Assembly (NCBI GenBank): GCA_013399115.1 | Contig: VXAA01001938.1 | Location: 7,379-71,378, forward strand | Origin: Anseranas semipalmata | Lineage: Eukaryota; Chordata; Aves; Anseriformes; Anseranatidae | DNA length: 64,000 nucleotides | Reading direction: 5' to 3' | Shown: positions 12,866-23,369 of the stretch, one piece after another | Layout of the letters: each line of letters opens with the position of its first letter | How positions within the stretch are numbered: the first letter of the stretch is position 1 | Made by a program: the position numbers and the translations under genes | The notes under the pieces: generated by a model | Database searches by the model: none | Told to the model about the DNA's origin: nothing | The model's input: the letters and a program-made list of their open reading frames with translations, nothing else

Positions 12866-13876
12866 TAAAATACACACATTATTGATTTATTTTGAGTGGT
12901 CTTGCTGCCTTTTTTCCATATCCATTTCTTTTCTTCTTCATGAGAAATTGTTTCTATGAACTACTGGCAAAATATGTATTCAAAACACCTGCACAAAAAC
13001 AGTCTAATTATCTTTTGAATTGTTAACACGACTCTCACAACACTATAGTCTTTTAGTCTAAAAATAGTTGAAGAACAAGGTCTTTCTTCACACACCATTG
13101 CTGAAATGCAGTATAGTTACTTTCCATCATGTGTCGGTGTATGCTTCTGCATTTGTATAAGTCTAAGAAAAGACTGATGTCTGTTTTTCATATATATTCA
13201 CTGCATTTGTGTTGTGCAATTATGAAAGCTCTTTATCATTAAATAATATTGTAGTCCAATTCAGTTTTAGCATTTAGCATCTCTAGTGAGCATATATAGA
13301 AGACAACAATACATGCAATGGTACCTGTCTTTATGTTGTAGTGGACTGGTCAAAGTGCATATGCTTGGGCATATTTCTATGCTAACAAGAAAAAGTCTGC
13401 ATTCCTATACCTGCACTATTCTTCTCCTATATATTTGAATGTTCATTCAGACAGATGTCTATTTCCTGCTGTTTTACAGGAAATAATTTAAAAATGAAAG
13501 CTAAGATGAACTGACAAAGGACAGTGTGCCTGGTAGGAGGAAGCACATTTTTAAGTCCTTTGTAAATCTAGTCCTTTGTTTATATTTATACATACCTCCC
13601 ATCCAACAAAAAATATCTAATGAAAATCAAGCAGTGTAAATGATAAGTGACTAGCTGAATAAAGAAACCACTTTAGGAATAGCAATAGGCAACAATTATT
13701 ATCTGAAAAAAAAAAAATCTCTTGTTACCTTTTATAGTTTATAGAAATCCTAGAAAACATTGCCAAGTATTCATGCAGCTAACACGGCAATCCATCAGTC
13801 AATGGGTTTGTTGTTATGCCTTGGTCCACTGAATATGCTGCAACTGTAACACTTTCATGAATGTGACTTGTTTGGG

Positions 13877-13902
13877 AAAAAAAAAAAAACAAAAAAAAAA
13901 AC
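13877..13902. repeat. A-rich run
   Basis: Two A runs of ten to thirteen residues separated by one C. Confidence 0.8.
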
Positions 13903-15016
13903 TGAGCAAGCAGATTATTTTTAACCAAGGATTTTTCTTTTTAGTTCCAAAAGCTATAGTTTCAAAGAAGTTCAGGAGATGAATAAAGAAATCACTGATA
14001 TGGAAATTCTGAGTCCATTCAAGCATCACAGATAGAAGAGGTAAATGATATTTACGGTTGCTTCTGTAAGCACTGCTTGTAGAGTATTTGCTGATTCCCA
14101 ATGTTTAATGGCAACTGCTTTGATTGTGTATTTTCTTACAAACGCCAGTAAATAAGAATTAAAAGATTGCATACAATAAAATTCTATCATTAAAGCAAAA
14201 TTACATTTTGGCATGTTTTTACTTCATCTGGCTTAGATGTCACAGTTAGATTAAATACAACTACTGAGCTGGAGACACAAAAAAATAAGATACGAGTCTA
14301 GGTAACATCTTCATTGAATAATTTTTGATGATATAATTTGAAAATTCTGGGTCATCCTGTAGCTTAGCCTTCCTGAATTCTTTTTCAATAGTACTGTATT
14401 TAATACATCATTGTTACACTTGACAGGATGACTTGTGTAAAAAGTAGCACAGAGAATTTACTAAAATCCAGAAATGTATAATATTTAAAATCCAGCCCCA
14501 GTGCCAGTTAAGGACTCTGTAGAGAGAGAAAGATCCTTTTTATTAATTTATGAAGCAATCAATTTATAATAAGAGAATGACAAGAATAAAAGACATAATT
14601 TTGAAAGATAAAAAAGGTATCAATCTGTTCCTTGTTTGGAATGAAGACCATTATCTGAAGAGTAAAATAAATGTATTACATACATTACCTACATAAGTTG
14701 GATAACTTACTAAATTTTATTTAACATACAATTAGGCAGAAACCTACCTCCGCTGTTATCATATTTTTTAAATAGCTTTCCACCCTCTGTTGTCATTTTA
14801 AAAGTTAAACAGGCAAAGTTTAATGGATATTATTTTATTTTATAATTCTGTGTGTTTCTGCAATATTAGATCTAAAGGATTATATTAAAAGCTTCAAAAT
14901 GGCGTCAGGGTTTTCCATCAGTGTATTTTTACTTCTTTATTTCTTTCTTTTTTTTTTTTTTTTCTTGTGGCCTTAGAAATATTTCTTGCATGCTCAGGAC
15001 TGCATCTATACAGATT

Positions 15017-15037
15017 TGTGTGTGTGTGTGTGTGTGT
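15017..15037. repeat. (TG)n microsatellite
   Basis: About ten TG units. They encode the alternating C/V stretch seen in translations here, which is therefore not protein evidence. Confidence 0.9.
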
Positions 15038-16943
15038 TCATATCCTCACTGGACACTGCATTTGCATTTAATTGCATATTCCATCTATATACTTGCCAGA
15101 CAGAATTGCATTCCTTTCACACACTTCCAGTGATAAATATGCTCTCATTTCACTTCCCAATAACAAAGGAAGAAATGAAAGAGACAACAAAGGTCCATGG
15201 TTCTAGTTTGCATTTCTGCATGAATTTGCCTGTCTCCTATGAAAAACAAGAATGTGAATATATGGATTTTATACCTTTTTACCAGCAGTTTACAGATGAG
15301 AATATTTAAAATGTATGTAGGGGAACTGAATTTATTCATTGCTCAATTTATTGCTCATTCTGAAGAGGTTCAAGCTCAGAATAAACTCAAAATCCAGTCC
15401 AGGTGTTGAAAAAGGGAAGGTTCTACTTTTCTAAAAGTTATTGTTTTGGGACACAGGGATAACATCTGTAATGGCTAAAGCATTCAAAAGAAAGAGATGA
15501 AATCTTTGATATATTAACTATTTCATTTTTTTCATATTCAATCATCTACTTCTCCATTTTCTTTTTCTTTTTTAATGATGTTTCTTTGGATACTCTCCCT
15601 TGTCATAACTGGAAGATGTCCAACAAACTCAAACATTAGCAGGGTAAAAAATTAACATTAGTGCATAAGCCTGGTTTCTTTAGCAAGTCAGGCTAAAAAT
15701 TCAAGTTTTCTCTTTTAAAAAAGGTGATTGGTACAATTACAGTTCTATAGTCCCCGTTACGACCTTCACTAGAAAATGTACACTGACAATTACTTCAGTG
15801 TATTACAAGTGATGCAATTACAAGTTAAGACACAATGAAAACCATCTAAAGTCTTTCATTAGAAACCTGATTTCATTTGCTTGAAAATTCACAAACAATA
15901 AAGTATTTGGACTCAGATTTTTCATGCTAATAGTTGGTTTATGTTTGTGTGTATGTACATGTGTGTACATATGTATGTATGCAAATATCTATATATAAAT
16001 ATGTATACAGTTTCAGCTAAAGAAATTCAGCTCTTTCTGTGATTTTTTCAGAGAATAAATTCAGAAAAGTCCACTGTTTTGTCCAAGTTTTTAAAAATAT
16101 ATATTTTCATTTCTTTAAAAGGCTGTAGTGCTGACAGGTTTTTCATGAGTCAGACTTCGTGGAAAAAACACTACGTTATCCACCATTAAAGTCTCACATA
16201 GATGAAGAGAAAATTTAAATTTCATCAGCTTATTTACACTTCAAAAATTCTGATGGTTGAATACAGCTCCTTAGAATTTTTCTAAGATCAAATTTAAAAA
16301 GTAATCCTTCCTTAAATTTTGCATGTTTTATATATAGATATTTTAGAAACACATTTTCCTAGATCTTCTGTTGGTGTTGATGCACTTGTGCATGAGTGGG
16401 ATAGGGTAGTGGGGAACAACTTATCCTGTGCTTAGTCTGACGGGTCTGAGCATGAGCTATGGAAGCAGCAGCTTCTCTCAGCACAGTGTCAGGATCTATA
16501 CGGACTTACTTTGGTCTGAGCTGGCTTTAGCTTCTCGTAGCAATTACCAAATGGTCTAATGAAACTGTGGACATCATGGTCTTTTAATAAAGGTTGAATG
16601 TTTGTTGTATTCTTTTCCCATTCTTCCTGAGCAAGACTGAAATCAGTTAAAGGTCCCAAAGAATATATAGGTGAATATAGGTGAATATAGCATCAGAGAA
16701 AATGTTTAGATACTAGCAAGAATTTTCTGCATAACAATTTCTACTGTATAATTTGTGAGAATTTTCTGTATTAACTAGATACACTGGACTATTAGAATAT
16801 TAGAATATTAATTACATTAGCAATAAATGCTTGCTTTCATGTTTATGGTGCGTTCCTTTTTGCCAATAACAAGATTTTGAGTGCAAGCATTGTGGTATTA
16901 CAGGGCTTTGTTTGCTTGATATTAATCAATCATGCCCTTTCAC

Positions 16944-17377
16944 GCAGAGAAAAGCAACAAAGCTGGTGAAGGGACTAGAAAACAAGAGTTATGAGGAGAG
17001 ACTGAGGAAATTGGGGTTGTTTAGCCTGGAGAAGAGGAGGCTGAGAGGAGACCTCATCGCTCTATACAACTACGTGAAAGGAGGTTGCAGCAAGATGGGT
17101 GTCAGTTTCTTTTCTCAGGTAACAAACACGAGGAAACGGAGTCAAGTTGCACCAGGGGAGGTTTAGACTGGACACTAGGAAGAATTTCTTCATGGAGAGG
17201 GTAGTCAAGCATTGGAATGGGCTGCCCAGGGAAGTGGTGGAGTCCCCATACCTGGAGGTACATGTGCACGTGTGGATGTGTCACTAAGGGACATGGGTGA
17301 TGGGACTCAGTAGGTCAGGTTGATGGCTGGGCTTGATGATCTTGAAGGTCTTTTCCAACCTACGTGATTTTATGATT
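16944..17377 (+). mobile_element. CR1 LINE fragment, 3' end (5'-truncated)
   Basis: CR1 relic of about 430 bp. The frame that ends at 17166 reads the conserved ORF2 tail: [19 protein letters not shown], then [20 protein letters not shown] and a KGGCS motif before a premature stop. After frame disruption the [14 protein letters not shown] region and the 3' UTR follow, with GATGATCTTGAAGGTCTTTTCCAACCT and a decayed terminal octamer. The insert starts inside ORF2 after the reverse transcriptase palm, so it has no catalytic residues. Several stops make it old and inactive. Confidence 0.94.
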
Positions 17378-17858
17378 TACAAATGGAAGAGATGTGTGAT
17401 CAGGAAGCAAACTGCTAAAATATAACTCCAATCATTTCATATTTTAAGAAATAATTTACATTCTAGATCCAACACATTACATCGGAACCTGATATACAGT
17501 TACAAAAAAAAAAAAAAAAAGGTATATTGTTATAGTTTTGCATATATTCTCTTTTGTATTGATTTAAGACAGACTACTGTCATTGAGGTCAACATAATGG
17601 AAGTGTAGGTAGACCAGATCACAGAAATAGTTGAATTATTATTTTTTAAAGCAAATTTGTTATTTTTAGATCATTTTCAGTAGCATTTATCAAGAATTAT
17701 CCAGAATATTCTTCCTCTGAATATTAGCTCATATTTTAAAACTAGCTTGCTCTAGAGGGTAGAAACACATCAGAACACTTGTCCCCACTAGAATGACCTG
17801 CACATTAATCTTTCCCATTTGTAACTAGCTAAATACAGGCAGATCCTGTGGTGGGGAG

Positions 17859-17877
<19 letters not shown>

Positions 17878-17928
<51 letters not shown>

Positions 17929-17964
17929 CTTTTTTTTTTCTTTTTTTCTTTTTTTTTTTTTTTT
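17878..17964. repeat. Poly(T) tract, 87 bases with three C interruptions
   Basis: Fifty-one uninterrupted T residues (17878-17928), then further T runs broken by C at 17929, 17940 and 17948. It ends at AATTTAAGGGGGGG. It could be a minus-strand poly(A) tail or pure slippage expansion. Nothing gene-like lies on its right to support a processed pseudogene. Confidence 0.9.
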
Positions 17965-19219
17965 AATTTAAGGGGGGGAGAACTATTTTTATGAAGTAGT
18001 AATCTCTACCCAAACAATATAACTTTCTATCTTGGTTTGGGATCCTGCTCTGGGAGCAAAAGGCTAAAGATTTAGTGTCTAAAATTTGGCATTTTATTTT
18101 CTTGTGAGTTGTTCTCTTCAGTTTTCTTACATGTACAGGATAATTTGTTTTTATTGGATGTGCAATCAAATAAGTGTTAATAGCATACCACCGTAAAACG
18201 TCTACATTTTTACATGTTAATTAATTTGATTTGACAGCAAACCATTATCTTGAAAATGTACTTTTAGCTGCAATTTAGGCACATATTTCTCTGAATGCTA
18301 AATTACCAATATATATTTATATTAAAGTAAATAGACTTTTTCTGTTCTTATTCTTCATAAAATTACAGACAGCTGAGACATTCAGAATGCTACTTGTTTT
18401 CACCTGCTTATGGATGTCTCTTCCACAGATAAGAGTATTAATTAAGATATAATATCCTATATTTATTTCCTCATTTGCTCCCTCTGCAACTTTTGTAATC
18501 ATTGGATTGCATTCTTGTTATGGCTAGACTGAAATACTGTGTCTTTCACTGTTTACATGGCTTGCAGTATAAAATTAATAGTTTTAGTGTTCTAAGAGAG
18601 AAACAAAATTCTTCATGCTGTTTCTAATTAGCTGAAGTTTTTCTTTAGGGACAGCAAAGCAATCCTGAAACAGAAATCAATTATCAGAAATCCTTATCAG
18701 AAATCAATTATCTAAAGAGGATTTTTTTAATAGTCCATATTGGTAAATTATAAAACTACCATTTGCTATTAATAAAGTTAATTTTGAGACAATTAAAATG
18801 TCAATCTGCATGACTGACTGGATGACTTTAAAGTTAGCCATCACATATTTATGTAAATAGATGAGATGGTGCAAAACAGACAATGAAAAAGTGGGACAAA
18901 TACTGAGAATTATTTTGATGTATTTTACTCTAAAATAACCTCAATTTTATCATAGTTTTCCATTAATTTATATTGGTCTTTTTGAAGTCATTTTTCTTTG
19001 TTATGTTCATAGCATCAGTTTGGAAATATGTGTGTACATCTCTCCATGTATATTCTTGAGTTCACATTTATTCTTGATCACTTATGACAATGAACATTTA
19101 TATATGCATCATCACATAAGAAATACATTTACGCAGCGTATTTTCATCCTGATTTGTGTGCTGGGAGAGTGAGGATGGAAAGAAGGATCTTTGATAGGGA
19201 GTACTCAATATTTGACATT

Positions 19220-19220
19220 A

Positions 19221-19254
<34 letters not shown>
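19220..19254. repeat. (AT)n(GT)n compound microsatellite
   Basis: An AT array running directly into about ten GT units. Confidence 0.9.
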
Positions 19255-19506
19255 ACATATATACATGTGCAGCAATTTGTGGCTTTGTCCCAGGAACATA
19301 AAAGTTTATAAACTGAGCTACATATTGCTGTGGATTTCAAGTGTCTTTCTGTAAAATCCTATTTGTAGAATCAGGGCAAGTTGAAACAGAAATAATAATG
19401 ATAATAATAATAATAACGGAATTGTAGGCCAGATCTTACAGCTTCACCTTCATCTTTTGGTAACATTATGAAGCAAGTCTTCATGGAAGCCATTTCCAGG
19501 CACAAG

Positions 19507-19529
19507 AAAAAAAAAAAAAAAAAAAAAAA
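19507..19529. repeat. Poly(A) run
   Basis: Twenty-three consecutive A residues, shortly before the old CR1 relic that begins near 19640. Confidence 0.85.
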
Positions 19530-19639
19530 GGGCAATAACTATGGCCAGAGGCAATACGGCATTACCAAGGGCAACTCATGATTCCCCAGCATAATTGTCT
19601 GCTATGAGGAAATAACTGGCCTTTGGGACAAGAAAAGAG

Positions 19640-20106
19640 AATTGGCACTTCATTTGCCTTGACCTTGACAAAGACTTTGTTACAGTGTACCGCAGTATTC
19701 TTATAGCCAAAGTGGTAAAGTATGGACCTGAAAGCTGAAAGGTTTCAGCTGAAAGCTGAAACATATGGACCTTTTGAGCTGCAAGAGCTGTAACTGGTGA
19801 TTCCAAGAATGTCTGGCAGCAGATTATAAAGGATCATTACTGGAGTCAATAGTATTTAACAACTTCATCAGAGACCTAGATGACTGAGCACAATGAAGAG
19901 AGAATGAGAGAGCTTGGACTCTTCAGTCTGGAGAAGAGAAGGCTCAGCAGGAATTTTATCAATAAACATTCCCTTGATGGGAGGAAATAAAGAAGAGGAA
20001 GCCAGAATCTTCTCAGTAGTGCCTACTGACAGGACAAGAGTCAATAAGCACAAATTAAACACTTGAAATTCTACCTGAAAACAAGAAAATGCTTTTTTAC
20101 TGTGAG
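19640..20106 (+). mobile_element. Old CR1 LINE relic, left part (split by LTR)
   Basis: Strongly decayed CR1 ORF2. Around 19645-19700 the sequence can be read as a degenerate version of the conserved [15 protein letters not shown] block of the reverse transcriptase. Around 19845-19880 a decayed LFN-FI-DLDD block appears, and around 19900-19945 the [15 protein letters not shown] block (GCTTGGACTCTTCAGTCTGG). It continues to TTTTTTACTGTGAG, the point corresponding to NFFTxRVVRHW, where a solo LTR interrupts it. Internal deletions are evident because these blocks are much closer together than in an intact element. The right part resumes at 20673. Confidence 0.8.
20103..20106 (+). repeat. 4-bp target-site duplication (left), TGAG
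   Basis: TGAG directly before the LTR start, repeated as TGAG at 20673-20676 after the LTR end. Removing LTR plus one copy restores a continuous CR1 sequence (ACTGTGAGGGTGGTC), which fixes the LTR borders. Confidence 0.85.
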
Positions 20107-20159
20107 TGTAGTCTGCAGCTTAGTCTGCAGCTGAAGAAAACAATTAAATCTTGAAGAAA

Positions 20160-20240
20160 ATATGCAGGCCGTTAGCCTTGAGTAGTCTGAAGTTGAAGAA
20201 AAAGGCAGACTGTTAGCCTTGAGTAGTCTGAAGCAAGAGA
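20160..20240 (+). repeat. Tandem duplication inside the LTR U3 (two units of about 40 bp)
   Basis: Two adjacent units share GTTAGCCTTGAGTAGTCTGA. The first is followed by AGTTGAAGAAAA and the second by AGCAAGAGAG. A shorter AGTCTGCAGCT duplication precedes them at 20110-20131. Direct repeats in U3 often carry enhancer activity in retroviral LTRs. That role is inferred here. Confidence 0.75.
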
Positions 20241-20503
20241 GATAGGGGATGAAAGCTGGAAAACAAGGAGGTGGAAAACAACTGAGAGAAATACCAGACT
20301 GACCTATTGTCACCTTTTGCTCATTAAGGGTCATTAACATATTAAAAATCACGCCCAGCAAAATGCTAATGTATGGAAATGTGGGATTTGGTGTCCCCCC
20401 CCCGCTGGTTCTCTGTAATGCGCATGCTCAATAGAGATAAGTTAGGCGAGTTAAAACAGCCAGTTAGAAGTAGCTAGAGAAATAGTTTTACAAGTTTTCT
20501 GTG

Positions 20504-20511
20504 TATAAATA
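20504..20511 (+). promoter_or_regulatory. LTR TATA box
   Basis: TATAAATA lies about 93 bases before the ATTAAA signal of the same LTR, as expected for a U3/R arrangement. Transcription would start roughly 25-30 bases downstream. Confidence 0.65.
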
Positions 20512-20595
20512 GCGGTAATTCAAGTCAGGGGTGTGCTTGCTTTGCGAACGATCGCCAAACACCTGATTCTGCAGAATTATCCAATTAATTATTTA

Positions 20596-20601
20596 ATTAA
20601 A
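20596..20601 (+). terminator. LTR polyadenylation signal ATTAAA
   Basis: ATTAAA in the plus orientation between the TATA box and the CA end of the LTR, followed by a T/G-rich stretch (CCTTTGTGTGGATT). Confidence 0.6.
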
Positions 20602-20672
20602 AGACCTTTGTGTGGATTCCGACTCTGTGTGCTTATTGGCCAGGCGCACCGGGCACGAACCTATGGATAACA

Positions 20673-20738
20673 TGAGGGTGGTCAAACATTGTAGCAGGTT
20701 GCCCAGAGAGGTTGTGGAATCTCCATCTGTGAATAGTC
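20673..20738 (+). mobile_element. Old CR1 LINE relic, right part after the LTR
   Basis: Resumes CR1 at TGAGGGTGGTCAAACATTG and includes the AGCAGGTTGCCCAGAGAGGTTGTGGA block ([16 protein letters not shown]), then decays after CTCCATCTGTG. No octamer tail remains, so the 3' end was lost or is too diverged to see. Confidence 0.85.
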
Positions 20739-21659
20739 TATGGTAATGAGGGAATTAGAGATGTGATGGGAGTTTTTAAAAAGACTGACAAACCAGGCCA
20801 GTTTCAAATTTCAGCACAACTTTTAATAGGATTGCTATTCATCAATACACATTGCCAGTGGTTAGTTCTTAACCACTTTTAGCTATTACCTCTACATATA
20901 CAAAATAATTAGTCCTTAACAACTTATCCTAAAATATCTGTAACTATAAAATACTTTGGGTCTGACGTCATTTTATTGAGCACTGATGGCTGTGGTCCTT
21001 GATGGAACCTCAATATTTTTTTTGTTGCCAAGGTCAAAGTGACCAGGCTTGAAAGCTTGTCAGTGAGGAAAACCGGAACCCTGTCTTCTTTCTTTTTCAT
21101 CTTTCCTCTCTTTTTCTTTATGCTTTATATTTCTCTGATGCTTTCACTAAAGAAAAGGATGTAATCTCTTCTGTTCATTGGACCTTATTTTGGGGATTAG
21201 GTCCTGTTCTAGTTTCACTTATCCTGCAAGATTTTTCTTTCTCAGTCAGATACCATTCCTGCTTACATTGTAGAATATTACCAAACACCTTTCCTGTCTG
21301 CTCACTTTTATCTTGTAGTTTTTATGTATTTCACATCTTCCTACACCTCTTTTATGCAACTCTAAGTCTCCAGCTACCTCTTGCAGTTATGGCTATTATT
21401 TATATATAATTATATTAATAATTATAATTAATATATATATAATTAATTATAATTATCTTAATAGTAATTATATTATTTATATTTTAAATATAAACTTTGC
21501 CATGTTACAAAAAAGTTAGTAGTATTGTAATGTTACTAAATGTTAAAAACTATCATGGTTTTGCTATTTCAGCGTGATTATCTCTGGGTTCGAGGCAAAC
21601 AAATATTAAAAATACCTTGCTTATTGTGCATCTACTCTATAGTGTAACAAGCATTTTCT
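20739..21659. other. AT-rich sequence, unidentified, with AT-palindromic patch
   Basis: No gene seen. From 21000 to 21390 it is pyrimidine-rich on the plus strand. At 21394-21492 there is a nearly pure A/T segment built of TAATTATAATTA-type near-palindromes. The stretch 20790-21060 could be an old repeat, but I cannot name it. Confidence 0.5.
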
Positions 21660-22065
21660 TCAGCTGCAAGTGGCTGAAGTACACAAGGGGCAGCGGAGGG
21701 ACTTGGATTTGTTCAGAGTAAAGAACAGAGTTGCCAGTCCTCGGACACTTAAAAAAGTGTTACAGAGAAGATGGAGTAAGACTCATCTCACAGGTCCTAA
21801 GTGAACACATGACAGGCAATGGCCACAAGTTTCAGTAAGGGAAATTCTCTTTGGACAAAAGCAGAAAAGTAAGTCATAATGAGGGTCGGTAAGCACTAGA
21901 ACAGGCTGCCCAAAGAGCTGTATAATATATGCTGTATAATTTCCATCCTTGGAAATTTTCAGAACTCCAGTGTACAAGGCCTTGACAACCTGATTTGGCT
22001 TTGAAGCTTAGTGCTGTTCTGAGCAGGATGTTGGACTAGATGACCTCCAGAGGTCCTTGTAAATA
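21660..22065 (+). mobile_element. Old CR1 LINE fragment, 3' end
   Basis: Diverged CR1 tail. Recognisable blocks are GGCTGAAGTACACAAGGGGCAG..GGACTTGGATTTGTTCAG (ORF2 LR-LGLFR), ACTAGAACAGGCTGCCCAAAGAG (NRLPKEL) and the 3' UTR block TTGGACTAGATGACCTCCAGAGGTCC. It resembles the older subfamilies that use GACCTCCAGAGGTCC rather than GATCTTTAAGGTCC. The terminal octamers are lost. Confidence 0.85.
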
Positions 22066-22079
22066 TCATTGTAATGCTT

Positions 22080-22509
22080 TGTATGGGGTCTGGCTAGGAC
22101 GGAGTTAATTTTCTCCATAGCAGCCCATGTAGTGCTGTGTTTTGGATCTGTGATAAAAACCATCTAGATAACATGCTAGTGTTTTGGCTACTGCTGGGCA
22201 GTGCTTGCAAAGTGCCAAGGCTTTCTCTTTTTCCAACTCTGTGTCCAGCAGCCATTAGGCAGGGGATGGGCAGGAAGCTGGGAGAGGACACTGCTGGGTC
22301 AGCTGACACGAACAGACCAAAATGATATACCATACCATATGACATTGTGCTCAGTGATAAAAGTTCAAGGAAAGGAAGAGGAAACACGGACACTCATGGT
22401 TATGGTGTTTGTCTTCACACAAAAAAAAAAANNNNNNNNNNNNNNNNNNNNNNNNNNNAAAAACATTAAGCATGTTGAGGCCAAACTTTCCAAGAAGTGG
22501 CTACCCACA
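22080..22509 (+). mobile_element. ERVL-type 5' LTR, degraded, contains N gap
   Basis: Matches, in reverse, the LTR at 40052-40669. Shared blocks are the starting region with GGCTRGGAyrGAGTTAATTTTC, GTAGTGCTGTGTTTTGGAT, GGGAGAGGACACTGCTGGGTCAGCTGACnCnAACnGACCAAA and GATATnCCATnCCATATGAC. The termini are TGT at 22080 and ACA at 22509. About 190 bp are missing relative to the other copy, and 27 N residues (22432-22458) within an A-rich stretch interrupt it. Because a primer-binding-site-like sequence follows directly, this is the 5' LTR of a once longer provirus. The family is a very common avian ERVL-like LTR (my recollection; the exact Repbase name is not certain). Confidence 0.85.
22432..22458. 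other. Assembly gap (27 N)
   Basis: Run of N directly after an A11 homopolymer, inside the LTR. Open frames that read through it are meaningless. Confidence 0.99.
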
Positions 22510-22512
22510 TTT

Positions 22513-22530
22513 TGGCACCCAACATGGGGC
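22513..22530 (+). promoter_or_regulatory. Retroviral primer-binding site, lysine-tRNA-like, mutated
   Basis: TGGCACCCAACATGGGGC begins three bases after the LTR end. It differs by a few bases from the TGGCGCCCAACGTGGGGC type of primer-binding site, which pairs with the 3' end of a lysine tRNA. Position and sequence together identify the LTR/leader junction and confirm plus orientation. It cannot be functional in this fragment because no gag-pol follows. Confidence 0.75.
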
Positions 22531-22740
22531 TTGAGGGGCTCCAGATAATGACAGCCTTGATCAGAGCATGCTAGATATCACAGTTCCTCATTTGTGAGTT
22601 AGCAGGCTCCTTGGCTAGCCACGGGGCTTGCTTGCTTTACTGTATATTGGAGTCCAGGGATTGTTAGTGGCCGCTTTCAGTTCTACAAAAACAGGTGTAC
22701 TAGTGCCATTTCAGATGTTCTAGTGTATTCCAGGTGACTT
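22531..22740 (+). mobile_element. ERV leader remnant after the 5' LTR
   Basis: Sequence downstream of the primer-binding site (GGGGCTCCAGATAATG..., ...TTGTGAGTTAGCAGGCTCCTTGGCTAGCC..., ...GTGGCCGCTTTCAG...) fits the untranslated leader of the same avian ERV family as I remember it. No gag, protease or reverse transcriptase frame follows. The right border near 22740 is uncertain. Confidence 0.55.
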
Positions 22741-23369
22741 CTAGCTGCCAGTTCAGTCTCAGATACCATATGGTATCTCAAATGGCATGAGACAGCTTCA
22801 TGTGTACTCATGAAGGCATAAAGTCTGAATTTAATTTATATTAATTGCACATTTTATTAACATTGTCAAGATTATAATCTTTTTCATGAAACTAATACTA
22901 AAATATCGGAAGTCATGGTTTTGTATTTCAGTTGAATATTATGTCCTGGATTCACTTCATCTAACTTCTGCTGGTTAAAAGTTAAGTGTTCAGGATAAAC
23001 TAGTCATCTAAGCTCTCTTTATGATCCATGAAAAGAAATAGGCATTTCCTGAGGGCAGTTCATCTCCTTGCAAGATTGATACCATACACATCAGCGAATT
23101 GCCCTATGGAAGAGAATATTTCTGTCCATGAACTATAAAAAAAATCTAGCAGAGTACTTGCACCATAGATCTTGTTTTAAGGTGCTTGTTTTAAGGTAAG
23201 CTGCCTGATGTCAGGGAAGATGAATCATCATACATCCTTCAGCTACCCACTTAACCTCTGTTTCCCTTAGTTTGCCATTGGTAATATGGGCCTACTTTGA
23301 CTGACCTAGCTATTATAAATCTTGAGGTTATTTGAAATTTGCATAAAGGAAAGTCATTTTGATTCAAAT
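22741..23369. other. Unique AT-rich sequence, nothing recognised
   Basis: About 630 bases between the ERV remnant and the young CR1, with no gene or repeat recognised. Confidence 0.5.

Larger units (their letters stand above)
7596..16943. other. Long AT-rich unique block, no gene recognised
   Basis: About 9 kb without any recognisable transposon or gene. It holds a (TTTA)n array at 8744-8780, a C14 run next to an N gap at 9562-9584, an ATA array at 9760-9789, a GTT array at 12029-12058, A-rich runs near 13700 and 13877-13902, a T run near 14949, a TG array at 15017-15037 and TG/TA-rich sequence at 15945-16015. A possible terminal exon around 12540-12860 is listed separately. Around 16380-16640 the DNA is less AT-rich and carries an AATAAA, but I cannot identify it. 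Confidence 0.55.
17378..19639. other. AT-rich unique sequence with long homopolymers
   Basis: No gene recognised. It holds A18 near 17503, a very long T tract at 17878-17964, short repeated TATCAGAAATCAATTATC-like units around 18675-18715, an AT/GT dinucleotide array at 19220-19254, an ATA array near 19390-19415 and A23 at 19507-19529. Confidence 0.6.
20107..20672 (+). mobile_element. Solo LTR of an endogenous retrovirus (566 bp), inserted in CR1
   Basis: The segment begins TGTAGTC and ends GGATAACA, so it has the TG...CA termini of an LTR. It is bounded by a 4-bp direct repeat TGAG, the duplication length typical of gammaretrovirus-like (class I) ERVs. It sits precisely inside an older CR1, so orientation and borders are well supported. 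Plus-strand signals are in the right order: a TATA box (TATAAATA, 20504-20511) and a polyadenylation signal ATTAAA (20596-20601), about 71 bases before the end. U3 carries two tandem duplications (20108-20132 and about 20160-20240), the usual layout of LTR enhancers, and a C9 run at 20395-20403. No internal viral sequence is present, so it arose by LTR-LTR recombination. The family name is not recognised. Confidence 0.88.

Noticed and set aside
21394..21492. AT-rich near-palindromes as a terminal inverted repeat DNA transposon or cruciform origin
   Set aside because: Only A/T palindromes with no matching inverted ends, target duplication or transposase. Expected from low complexity.
22137..22548. 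Open frames of 62, 99 and 115 codons, one crossing the N gap
   Set aside because: They are within an LTR, and one reads through unknown bases. No protein similarity is visible.
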